From the NCBI GenBank assembly GCA_017562135.1, contig QEYB01001046.1, positions 496,001 to 560,000 of the forward strand: a DNA stretch of 64,000 nucleotides, in the 5' to 3' direction. Both the position numbers and the translations under genes were made by a program. Numbering within the stretch: position 1 is the first letter of the stretch; every line of letters starts with the position of its first letter. Below the pieces are notes generated by a model. That model did no database searches. It worked only from the letters and a program-made list of their open reading frames with translations, and had not been told where the DNA came from. The DNA comes from Dipylidium caninum (lineage: Eukaryota > Platyhelminthes > Cestoda > Cyclophyllidea > Dipylidiidae). Positions 1 to 12,600 of this stretch are shown here, one piece after another.

Positions 1-420
1 CATTGCTCTTATTATGTTCTAAATTTCACTTTCCTACGTTCCAATAAATCTCTCGGAATGTTATTTTCATGGGGTATTCGAGTTTCTCTAACTTTCAAGT
101 TGTGTGCTTCTTTGTCTCAGATCACTCGTTTTCTAGTTAAATACAGTACAAAGGAACTGATATCGGCTGCATCATTTACCTGGTTGACGGTTGAATGCCC
201 GTAATTTTCCCTGATTTTTCCCCTTTTTCCTTGCAGTATCAAGTAATGTAATTAGGAGGTGTTCCACATAATATCTCTATTATTTTTCTCTAATCTCAGC
301 CCCATTTATATTCCTTGAGAAGATCATTCTCTCCTTAATGCCTTAAATCTACCTTCCAATGTGAACTGCTCTTTCTCTTACTATCCCCATTTTGTTACAT
401 GCACTCATTTTTCATTCAAG
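1..420 (+). other. Intron sequence at the window edge
   Basis: AT-rich sequence upstream of the first recognised exon. I looked for the conserved block that usually precedes FAWTAL in DOCK proteins and found none, so this is treated as intron. The preceding exon lies outside the window. Confidence 0.5.
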
Positions 421-604
421 TTAACTGGAACTTTGAAAGCGGCGCCCACGGGGACTAACAGTTCTGCAAGTCTAAGGACTCCTTTTGCATGGACCGCGTT
501 AGACCTTTGTACCGCAGTGACCGGAATGCGTGGAGGGTTTCATGGATCTCCCAGAAGAAGACGCCTAAGTGGTCCTGAAAAATCCTCGTCTTTTGAACAC
601 AAAG
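421..604 (+). CDS. DOCK7: DOCK exon 1 of window (pre-DHR-1)
   Basis: The exon encodes a stretch containing [17 protein letters not shown]. This matches the conserved FAWTAI-type block that precedes DHR-1 in DOCK6/7/8, and is followed by a basic Ser-rich tail. The 3' edge is AAAG|GTCAGA, phase 1. The left edge is less certain: I use TTCATTCAAG|TTAACTGG, which has a pyrimidine-rich lead and keeps the frame open. Confidence 0.75.
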
Positions 605-3600
605 GTCAGAATTTCACGTCTGCCTCCTTAACTTTCTAATTCGTTTTATTTCCTTGGGGGACTATTGAATGCAGACGTATTTTGAAGTGGAAACTTCAAT
701 GTGACATTTTTACTTGTTTGTTACTTGAAAAGATGATGGAAGAAAACTGGGCTGATACTTGTGCAGCAAGTTACAAATGAGGAATGAGATATGCTTTCTC
801 CTTCGCGCCTTCTTCAGCGGCAACAGGATGCTGAGATGACTTCTTGCTCTACTTCACAGCTTCTTCCTTTAAAAATAGAATACGTCATTGAATGAGCGCA
901 ATCTTAGTAGCAACCGGCGAATTCTAAACTTCTCCTCCACCTTCGTTCTCCTTCAATTCTTACAAAACTCAGTTAGAATTCTTGCTTCACGATCCACTTC
1001 TTGACTTGCTCAGTGCGCCGTCATTTATACTTTGTCGTATTTCATCTTAACTTTCACTTAATCACCAATTTCTATAAGTGCAAAATCACAACCAGTGGAT
1101 GAAATTTTTCTTATCACTTCCCTAAATCGTGTCTCTGAACCAAACCTCTCCGTATTAGAATTAATAATCTTTCAATTTGTACTCTTCCGTCCGATCACTC
1201 TCCTACTCACTCTTTTTCCGCCACAAGTGTACATTTTCCTGAAATAACTTTAACCTAACTTTAACCTAACTTAAACCGCTATTATAAGTATGCAGGAATT
1301 TCCAGTCTGTTGTCAGTTAAACTTACCTTCCAGAAGGGCAGAGCCAGCGCGTACTGGAAACATTCAGGAGACAGCGACTCCTCTCGGACTCAATTGACCT
1401 CCCTAAACGAACTTCACGTGGTCGGGCCGTTTCCGGTGATCGTCGTCCCTCCCTCCATGCACGAGAAACCCGTTCTCACAGTCTACAAGCCTGTGAAGTT
1501 GACGGCAGAAGCTCAAAGGTGCTGCAGTTAGAAGAGACTCTTCCACCGTGGAAACACCCCATGGAAGGCATAGACAACTTCTTTGGCCTCCATGAATTGA
1601 ATATCCACTTCACCGCACGAAATTTTATCAAAGTGGTATAGTCCTCTACACAATATAAGATCTTCAAATAAACATGTGAAATCATGTCGTTTGTTTGAAT
1701 GTTGTTTTTGTAATTTACTTAGGACTCCACCACTGGTAGCTGTGCCAACGAGATCGAACGAACTGTCGTTGAAGCCTTCAAACTGAGGTCTTCTATACCC
1801 AATTTGAGCCCGTGGATACACGATTTACCCAGTCAAGTTGGGCATGGCCATCCTCTCCGTCGAATTAGGACGATCAACTTACAGATGGAAATTTCATTAA
1901 CCGGAAAGATTTTAACGCCCTGTGGACTCGCTCACCATCTTCAGAGTACCAACTTCTGCACATCTGAAGGCGAAACTCTTTTGGTGAGAAGTCAACCAGA
2001 ATACAAGTTCCAGGAAGTGGTGGAATTTCCCACGATCGGCCGGGTCTTTCCATTCACCCTCCCGAGGTAACTCCACACACTGCTCTCAAGTTATCAAATA
2101 TCTCGAGTGCAAAAAAGTCAGGAGGCTCTCGAGATTACAGCCTTGGTAAATGCACCTCTGAGGGAGAATTTTAACCACGTAAAAATAATGTCAACTGCTT
2201 TCTCGCATTTGTTGAAGTGGACCATCCGACACTGATTTACTTTTGCTTTTAAGACCAGACTGCGTAGAGAGCTGAACACTCACAAATTTGGCTATGGGCA
2301 GTGAATGAAAGAGTCTTGGCTTTGCTTTGATAGGCAAGACCCCTTTCACCTAACTCCCCAGTCATTAGTGGGGTATTAAAATTAAAGGGTGATTTACGAT
2401 TTACGATTTTTCCCCGAATTGAGTGGAGAGATTTGAGGCCTCAAATGGATTGTTTGCCTGTTCCAGAAACCTCCTCTACGTCTATCTCCAAAATGTCACC
2501 TGCGGAGTTTCCAAGGCCCTGCCAAAGAACCTCGAGGTTGTGATTCAACTCTGCTGTTCTGATGCCAGTGGAACCTGCACTATTCCCGTATGTGCTCCAT
2601 TCTACACTCCACCACCTCGTTTAATTCATCCACCACATTAACGGCGTTAATTTGTGTCCATTTGCCCCACGAGGCCCACTCGACGCCTCCTCGCATGGAG
2701 TGTTTTCACCGAAGGCCTGTTGACCATTTTGTGAGGGCAAAGTCGCCCGCTCATTAAGCGCCTCACCCGGGTGAGAGGTGAGGGAAATACCTTATGTGAC
2801 GGTTCTTTTCCAGGCGTTTCCCGATGGCACCGGCTCAGGCGACCTTAAAGCGGAGGCGCGAGCCTACGTGCTGCACAAGAACCGGTCAGTTTGACAATTA
2901 TTTTTAGTGTTGTTGCCTCCTCTGTTAGGATGTCTTGCTCAGTTATCAGTAGATCCTTTCGTAAGTGTCACACACATCATTGAGATTTAATAATCAGTGA
3001 AAAGGTACAAAAGGGGCGTTGAGTATAAGCGGAAAACAAGGCGATTTTTCACACTCACACGACTTATTGCATCTAGTCAAAATAAATCAAAATTGGCATC
3101 TACTGCTTTCTCCCAACAATTTCGCAAGTCATATATGCCTTTTTATAAAAAGTAAATTCCGAGCTTTCTATAATATCATTTTGATTATTGTATCTTTTTT
3201 TCCTAAAACTAATCCGTAATTACGAAAAAGATAATAGCTGGGCGGAGGGATATAGAGTGAACGTGGTGGATGTGGCAAAATGTCGTAATGTAGAGATGTC
3301 ATTTAAGTTGTCAACAGTAGTTGAAGCTTTACTCGGTCGTCGTGCTTTGTCATCATGCGGCAGAACTGCGTCCAGTTGTTTGATAAGCGATTTCGGTTGA
3401 TTTTTCTCCCTGAGCTTCCTCTCATACTCAACATCGCGTTCGTGCACGGTGGCGGGAGGACTTTGACGCTGTTATGCTTTCGTCTGGTTGTATTGGGGGA
3501 GAGAATAATGGCTGATCGTTCCTTGGCGATTCCACCATAAATGCTAACCATAATTTTCGGTTTTTTGAAGAGATTTCGGCTTTGGGGGTGTCTGCCTTAG

Positions 3601-6600
3601 AACGCATTCCTACCTACACAGTTGCTTGATCCTTTTCGACTATCATGTGAAACCCACTTTTCCTCACAAGTGGCGACTTGGTGCAAAAATGGCGGCGATT
3701 GTGTATTTCGAAGGCAGCAAGGAAGATGCCTCCCTGCTCCTGCGGTTGCTCGATCACTCGATCAACACCGCCGTAGCCGTAGGGATGGCCACTTCCTAAG
3801 TTAGACCCAACTTGACGAACTTCTGTGCGTGTGGATCGGGTTCCACAGTCATTGTCCTTAATTCCTCCTCCTCCGCCTCCTCCTCCTCCTCCTCTGCACA
3901 AGTGACGATTTGGTGCAAGAACGGCGGCATCGTGTAATGCGAAGGAAGCAAGGAAGATACGCACTTGCTCTTGCGGTCGGTAGACCATCTGCAGTTCGTC
4001 AGTCCAAGCATTTTCTTTCTCCTTGATAGCATGGAGAAGTTTCAACACGGCCGTGGCTGCATGTGTGTCCGGTTTAAAGTTTAGACTCCAGTTCACGAAT
4101 AGTTGCGTGGGAACCGCATTCCACAGTCATTGTCCCTAATTTTTCCTCCTCCTCCTCGTCATCAACACGGGTCGGTGGTCTTCCTCGAGGCGAAGTGCCT
4201 CGATGAAACTCAAATTGCCCGAACGAAATTTGAGAGGCCAATAACGAGCACCTTTTCCATTAGTGGTCCCACCACCGAATGCCTCATTAATATTTCCCGA
4301 AGCTCGTTGAGCTGCGACCTCATTTAACTCTCACTGGTACAAGGAAAGTAGATGTCAGTGGGGTTTTTTATACATTTAGTTTCATCGAAACGTCAACTAA
4401 AGGAAGACATAAAGAAGAAAAAATGTTAGGAAACAAAGAAGAAGAGTAGCTGTAAACGTTAAAAATAAAAACATTGAGCGCTGAACACCGAATAACCACA
4501 ACCATCTCTTTCATAGTTTCCAACGCTGTAAATGCGGCCATTAGGGGGCCGCAGTGAGAGCACATTAGCTCCTCTCTGGACGCCCTACGTCGAACGCTTG
4601 TGTGTTTTACCCTTTATCGCTTTGACTGTGTATGGTTACTTTAGTAATCTCTTTAGAATATAGTTGATTTGGCGCAGAAACACACTATTTTTGCTTTTAG
4701 CTTTCCCTACGCTGTGATTGACAATTCACAGGTTTTCAACCCTCCTCATGTCATCTCACCTGATCTCCCGTTTGCATCCTCTAGGCCACCTGAATTTATA
4801 GACGAAATCAAGTTAATTTTACCAAATGAACTTAATTCCAGTCATCACCTTCTCTTCATCTTCAAACACACCTTCCCTTCGTCCTCCTCCGACGCCAATC
4901 AGTCTGTTTTTGGCTACTCCGTGAGTCCCGGCTTCACTCGTACATCCTTCTACTTCTTCTTCTTATCCTTCTCCCATTCGTTTTCACTAGACACTGTAAT
5001 GTTAGTGAGGCTCACCACCTTTTTCTCATGAGAAAAATGCTGCGCTCTAAGCCGAATCACTCAATCACCCTACAAATTTTCGAGTCGATCGTGTCAATGC
5101 CCGCATTTGACAGCCTTCCCACCAACAAGACTGGCACCGAGAGTAGTTCTTCGAGCGGCATTTGAGCTGACCTTCTCTACCTCTTCAGCATGTTATAGCG
5201 AGGCGGAGTTTTTCTCAATTTTAACATTTCCATGGAAAGGAGCGAAGGTGTTGGTCGTAGTCGCCCATTGACTCTCAGTTGCAGTGAAAGTTTGGTGGTC
5301 CATCGTCTTCCAGTTAGAGAGTAGTGAGCTCTGTACTCTTCCCTTAGTCCTCGTCACTCTCTCCTTCCTCACACCTTGTGAGATGTGGAGATTTTTTGAC
5401 TAATCACACAAATTCAACACAAACAGTTCTGCCTGAATCACAGACGACAGCGAGATCACTTCTTGGCTTTTGTATAAAAACATTCTCTGATTGCAGTGGC
5501 TCCCCATCCTAGTCGGTGGACGACTATGTTCTGGGGAAACGACGCTTGGCCTTGTCCACGACCGTCCAACTCTCAAGGTGATTCAGACAACGCCCAAGTA
5601 CACAGACCCCTCTGCAAGGGTTAGTTCGGTGCCCCAGTCGCTTTCTTTACGGGCAGCACGTGTCAATGCAGGCGCGATTCTCCCCTTTAGGACTCAACGG
5701 AAGCAGAGAAAATTGACTTCATTGACAAGGTGTCATTCCACCTGCGCGTCGTTGCGGTGAGCAGTCTGTACCAAGACGACGATCTCGTGGCTTCCATTGT
5801 GCGCGCCTGTGATGCCACAAATCTGACGGCCACAATAGCCTCGTTGAGTGAATCGCAGCTCTGCTGGAATCACTCCGACTCGGATCCCACGTAAGAAGGG
5901 TGTACTGGGACGGTCGGGGACGCCTGCCGCCCACTTTATCCCCTTCCTCGGGTCATTAAAACCACGCGATTGTAGACGCATTTGCGACAAGTGACTGCTG
6001 ACTCCATCTCCATGCGTTTACTGAAAACAGGCTTAAATAAGGCAATAAACTGTGAGAGTCCGTTGCCTACGAGAGGATTAATGCACACCCCAGTTGTGTG
6101 TTGTCTTGTCAGACCAAGATAAAGCAAAAAGGATCGGGGATATCTACGAAAATGATGCAAAATGAAGGAGAACAGCGCTCTGAGAAAGCAGCTACTTGGA
6201 GATATGTCTGGAGGGTCTGCATCCCTTCAGTAGTGGGGCTAATTGAAGGCCTTTACGCTATCTCGGTGGACATTGTGACGGGGGAGAGGAACCACCTCCC
6301 ACGATTTCAGTATATTCAAAGTCACCAAGACATGAACATTTGCCTTCTCGCAGTCATTTCGTGGTGCAGGCAAAGAGGACTCTTCGGAGTCACGAGTCCT
6401 CGTCTCTAGGGCTGCCTGTGGTGAGGTTCTTCCCACCCCACACAGAAGGAAATTCCACATACAACACTGCCTCGAGTGCATCTCTTCTTCAAATTATCAG
6501 CAAATATTTACATTCTGACATTTCTCCACTTCGTATTCGTCCTTCACCCGTTAAATGTACCTGACGTGTTTGGCTAAGCGTTTCCTTGACGGCAAATCAG

Positions 6601-9600
6601 CCTAACAATTTGATTTCAGACTGCCCACTCCACCACTCCTGTCACCTCTGCAGAACGCCAAACTGAATCAGTTGGTTTTGCACGTGGCGCCCATCATGGA
6701 TGGACTGCTCCAGTGTCTGGGTGTCTGTCTCGTCCAGAATATGTCCAAACCGTCGCAAAATGTGCTCAATCTCCTGGCCTTCTACATGCACCGCATATCA
6801 AAGGGTCTGCCTGACTGGAAGGAGCAATTTACTGGACGCAACCAAATTTTATGCGCATATTTATCAGGAATCGGCGGCTGCTCTGCTGATGAGGGTGAGT
6901 GGTCCCCTCCTCACTCGAGGGTTTCTGTCTCGAGACATGCATATTCGCAACTGATTTCTCACAGTTCTGTGCACACCAACTCCGGGGCAGATATTTTCCA
7001 GACTTTTAGGCCTTAATGGCCGATGTTTGTAGCCTTTTGCTCCCTCTACTTTCCTCTCCGTCTGTGTGTCTGTCTGCCTCCGTTGCCGTGGTTACCTAAA
7101 GTTGAAATACAAAACATGCGACGATCGTGGGAAGGGGGGAGGGGTAAAATTTTGGGTTGGAAACTGTGAAACGAGTGTTTTGTTTAGTTTGTGATCAGCT
7201 ACCACCGCGAGAGATATGTTTTATTATGCTTTAAAAGTGCTAAAAACGTTGTGATCACTCATTTCATAAATTTCTTCCCTTTTATATCTTATTTTTGCTT
7301 AATTTCCCGCCAAAATCAGATGAAAACGAAGCGCGGTTTACATCTACTTTCCTTGTACCAGTGCGAGTTAAATGAGGTCGCAGCTCAACGAGCTTCGGGA
7401 AATATTAATGAGGCATTCGGTGGTGGGACCACTAATGGAAAAGGTGCTCGTTATTGGCCTCCCAAACTTCGTTCGGGCAATTTGAGTTTCATCGAGGCAC
7501 TTCGCCTCGAGGAAGACCACCGACCCGTGTTGATGACGAGGAGGAGGAGCTGAGGAGGAGGAAGTAAGGACGAGGACTGTGAAATTCGATTTACACACGC
7601 CCGATACAGCTGAGGCTGTGTTAAAACGTCCGCGTACGGCAAATTTGGAAACAAGTTGACTCGTATGTGCCGGGGCGACGAAGCGGCCCAAGTGGAGATG
7701 ATCGGCCGAACGCAAGAGCAAGTGCGATTCTTCCTTGCTTCCTTCGCATTACACGATGCCGTCGTTCTTACACCAAATCGTCACTTGTGCAGCGGAGGAT
7801 GAGGAGAAGGAGGAATTAAAGACAATGAATGTGGAATCCGATCCACACGCTCAACAATTCGTCATGTTGGGTCTAACTTAGGAGCTGGCCATCCCTACGG
7901 CTACGGCGGTGTTGAAACATCTCCGTACGATAAAGGAGAAAGAAAGGAAAGTGGAATCATGCGCCGGTCTTACGAGCTGGCGCAACTGCGGATGACTGGC
8001 CGACCGCAAGAGCAAGTGGGCATTTTCCTTGCTTCATTCGCAGTACACGATTGCTGCCGTCTTCGCACCAAATCATCACATCTGACGAAAAGTGGCTTCT
8101 CCTTGATAATCGGAAAGGATGAAACATATGTGTGGATAGGAATGTGTCCGTCAAACACGCGTTTCGCAGTTTTCCACTTAATAAATTCTCCACGCCTTCC
8201 ATAACCGCCCCGAGGTTTTATCCTTTCCGACACTTACATTCTTGCGCGAAACCTCCAAATATCAGAGCGCGGCGCGCAGTACAGCAACGTATTTTTTCCT
8301 GAGGGCGTGTATTTTCAGACGTGGAGGTGGGCGAGAGCGAGGGAGTTGATTCTTTTCCTCGTTTTTTTCAGCTCTTCCCTACCTCCTCTCCGGATATCCT
8401 ATGCTCGGCCTCGTCTGGGTGGACGACGTCGTTGTGGCCGGTCACAGCCTCGGAGAGGAGCCGACTAAGGTAGTGAAGCTCCTCAAATTCGCCAAAATCA
8501 TGGTTTGCGCTTTAACTGAAGCTGGTGTCCCCTTCAGAGTCTACACGAGGGATTGCTGCAGTGTCTCATCGCTCAAATCGCCAACGACACATCATTTTCA
8601 CGACACTTTCTCGAGGAGACGTTGTGGTTCTTCCTGGAATTACTGGTATCCAAGAGATCATCCTACTTCCTCCCTTTGTGCTTTAATTTAGCGTTATTTT
8701 TTTCTTGATTTCCACAATATATTCTACCTTAAGGTTAGGATTGAACAAATTTATTCAACATTCCCTTCGAACAATCGGCTACATAAGTTCTTTTCAAAAT
8801 CGTCGCTTCACTTTTGTGCCTTTTTTGAAGATTCGGACCCTCAGCGTGGAGTGCAGAGGTGATGCTGAAGCCATCAGTTTGCAATTTGTCGAAGATGTGA
8901 ACAACTTCACTCGAGAAGTCACCAGAACCATTTCCACGCGCATACTCCACGCTGACAAGGCGGAGAGCTTCGAGGGCGTCGGTCTTGTCAATCGAGCCCT
9001 GGCCTTCTTCCTGCAAGACCTGTTGGGCTGCCTCATCTCCACCGACGTCTTTCGATTCATTTCATCCTACATCCAAACAGTTAGTTCCTCAACTTTTACT
9101 ACATCATCATCATGACCAGTAACAGCCTTCCTCAAGGCGATTTATCCTTCCCATAGACGAAACCAAACTTATCAAAGTGTTGTCTAAATGTCGAATTTTT
9201 TGCCAATTCTCCTAAAATTCGCACCTATCATCTCCCCAGATAAACGCCTCTATCGAGGCCTCCCTCGCATCCGGTGCTCAGGGCTGCGACGATGGGTTGG
9301 TGGAGCCTCAGTGTGCCAACAAGATTCGGAAACTGGAAATGCTAAAGCTGGAGATGCTTCAAATTGTTTGCGCGGCGCCCGAGTACTTGGACTTGAGTTT
9401 GCCCGATCCGAGTCTCTTGATAGACCAACCGCCTCACCTTGCCTCGCTTCAACCTTCGGATAGGATTCTCACCGATCCAATCTACCGAAAATTGCACTTC
9501 CTGCCTGCTTTGGTGCTGGGTGAAATTCACACCTGCCTTTTACACTCGTAAGTGTCAGCTTCTTCCCTCGCTCAGAATTAGCTGAAGGCGGTGTTAAAGT

Positions 9601-12600
9601 GAAGAGGACTGTTTGCTTTCGTCGAAAATTCTCTCTTAAGACTCCGAGAGGTGTCTCGGTAGTTCCCGGACTGATCCCGTGGTAGCCTCTCTTCACTCAC
9701 GGTAGGGGCGGCCACCAAGATGTTGTGTCCTAGGCGGCAATAAGAAGTTTATGAATATGCTAAGATGATGTCATTAATGCCGCACTGTATATTCGGTTGG
9801 AAACTATGAAATGGGCACTGCCGTTTGGTCTGTTTTCAGCTGTGACGGAGAGAGATACATTATAACGTGCATTGAGTATTTTTGGTCTCTAAATTCTAAA
9901 GATATTCTTTTTCCCCTTTTCCTAAACTTCTTCCCGTTTGTATTTTATTTCTATTTTACTTTTAACCGAGATCTAATGAATACAAAACACGATTAGCGTT
10001 TACTTTTCTTGTACGGGTTCAAATTGACTCATTGCGCAGTTCAACACGCTTCGGGGAAACACCAAGGAGGCATTCTACGAACGATCCACTGATGGAAAAG
10101 GTGTCCAATGTTGATTGGTAACACCTCGTTTCGGCAATATGAGTATCGTGAAGGAGGAATTGAGGATAATGACTGTGGGATGCGATTTACACGCAGAACT
10201 ATTTGTGCGCTCAGGTCTAAACTAGAAACTGGCCGTCCATACTATTAAGGCTGTGTTGAAACATCTGTGTACAATAAATGCTAAAGAAAATTTGGCCTTA
10301 CGTGCTGGCCGCACAAGCTGGCGCAACTGCGGATGATCGGCCGAGAGCAAGAGACCGTGGGCACCACGTTGCTTCCTTCTAAATACACAATCGCCGCCGT
10401 TTTTCCACCAAATAGTCACTTTTGATGTAAAGTGGATTTTGTATGATAGTCGGAAAGAGTCAACCAAATGTGTAAATAGGAATGAGCCCCTAGGACACAC
10501 TTCCAAGGTAGAAACTCCACCAAAACTTAAAGTTGTGGTTAGCACTATGGGATAGAATGGCGAGAGAGCGATCATTCATCATTCCTTTTCCCCATACAAC
10601 CAAACGAAAGCATAACAGCGGTGGGGTCCCTTTGAGATGAAATTTTAGGATGCATGAGAAGGAGTTTGTAAGGAAAAAGCAACCATCTTCGCTCAGTCAG
10701 TTCGACGCAGTTCTGCCGCATGATGACAACGCATGACGACCACGTCAATCTTTAATTACTGTCACCAAAATATTACCTTTTTCCTAAATACGATATATTT
10801 ATGGGGAAACAAACAGCAACATCCTTAATGATATCACAAAAGCCTTTAAATCGCCAATCAGCTTAACAATTGAAAGACATATAAGAAATTCCCAATCCTT
10901 AGCAGAAAGTCGTACATGGTGATGGCAACTATTTCAACTAAATATGGCGAATAATACGAAAAGTGGGCTTTTTGTTTTTGGCTTATATTCGCCGCTCGTT
11001 TAATAGTTTGCAACCAAATAAAAACTCGTGATCTTTGAGCCTGCCAATCATGCCTCGAATTACTGAGGCCACGACGTTATGCACAGCCCGATGTATTTAC
11101 CATATTTTGTTAAAAGTTGTCTTCCTCTGCTACATCGCTGACTTCTGATCACTTGCCTTCCGTGGACGGTTTCTCAAACTCCTTTCACCCTCAACCAGGA
11201 AGCAGCTGCCACATAGTTGTCAGGTTGCATTCTCGTAAAAGACCATTCCACATTTGATAATGCCTATCCAGTTTCACTTGACGTCTTCACTTATAGTCGG
11301 CAAATTTGTTATTTGCAGAGATCTCAGCCTACAGGAGAATGCTCTTGGCAACTTATGGCATCTGCTGCGGAGTCACGAGTCGGAGTCACGGACGTGTGGA
11401 CCGAAGACTAGCTTTTCCAGCCTTTTTGCGGTCGTCCCACTTTATATCCCCCTGTTGGACATCGCGTGTAAACACGCTCCTACCATTTACGCCAGTTGGT
11501 GCGATGCCTTGCAGAGAGAAGAGAGAGCGTCCAGGGAGATTGCAAAGATCTCCGCGCTCTTACACGCCCAACGAGGCTTAAACGGCGCCGCCTCGAAACG
11601 AGCCGCTTGGCTGATATCCTCTGTCAACGCCAAGGAATGCGTCAAACGGGTAGGCATAAACCTACGTGCAACGTATCGTCTGTTTTATTTTTTTTAATAT
11701 TGTGCGATTAGAATTTATCGTCTACCTCTCGATTAGAATATTCCTCATTTTTTCCGCAGCTTCTTTCTGTGGGCCTCTTCTTCAGGACTGCTTTGTCGCA
11801 GCTTTTGGAAGGCTTGTCGAATCTCTCCTCGTAAGCTCCATAGGGGGTGCTCGCATACGACGGTGTTAAATTCCAGGTTGGCAGGCCTTTGTTGGTCCAA
11901 GAATGTCATTAGGATGCTCACTAGAACCGGTTTGACATATCACACGATAAAAGTTTGCAGAGTCACACTCGCCAGCTCAACGATTGTCATCGGAAGCGTC
12001 AAAGCAGTGTAAATGCCCTTCATCCGTAGATGAGCCGTCGTATCTCACTAACTCCGGAGCGCTCTGAAGCAGAGGAATCGCAACCATCCCCCTCCGCTGG
12101 CGCCATTACCACAGCAGACGAACACCACTTCCGCCACGCCGATGAATTCGTGGATATGCCGCCTCCTTCCGCCGGCTGCCCTCTCAATACCCACCGATGC
12201 CGCCTGCACATTCAACGACTGTGTCGTCAAACTTCTCCTCTTGGAGACGCTCTGGGTTCTCAAATTTGCCCAGCCTGAGGTTCTTCGCCACTGGCTCTCC
12301 ATTGTGGATTTGCAGACGGCGCGTAATCTCATTGCCCTCCTCGTCCTTGCGCTCAGCCACTTCGAGTACTCGGTTCGTGACCAGAACCCTTGTTTGTCTC
12401 CTTCGCCTCAAGACTAAGTGTAATTTCCGTCAGGTGGCACTTACTTTCCCCTTCCCAATTCCGTTGGTCTGCAGCGGCATGATTTTTCAACAATGGCGAG
12501 GCAACACTCCTCAAGTACATTCCAAAACTTTAGTTTTGTTGTAACTTACTCTAGAGAGTCTTGGGTAACAACACAGATGCCTCAGTAATGGGAGGTTGAC

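Noticed and set aside
1246..1274. TTTAACCTAACT repeats as possible interstitial telomere sequence
   Set aside because: Only two units, and not the TTAGGG repeat expected for flatworms. Treated as a simple duplication.
1310..1531. 73-codon open frame over DOCK exon 2
   Set aside because: It is a frame shadow. The frame that joins exons 1 and 3 in phase and carries the NFFGLHEL block is a different one.
3614..4096. 160-codon minus-strand open frame
   Set aside because: It lies inside repeat copy 1 and includes a GGA-encoded polyglycine run. The equivalent frames in copies 2 and 3 are broken.
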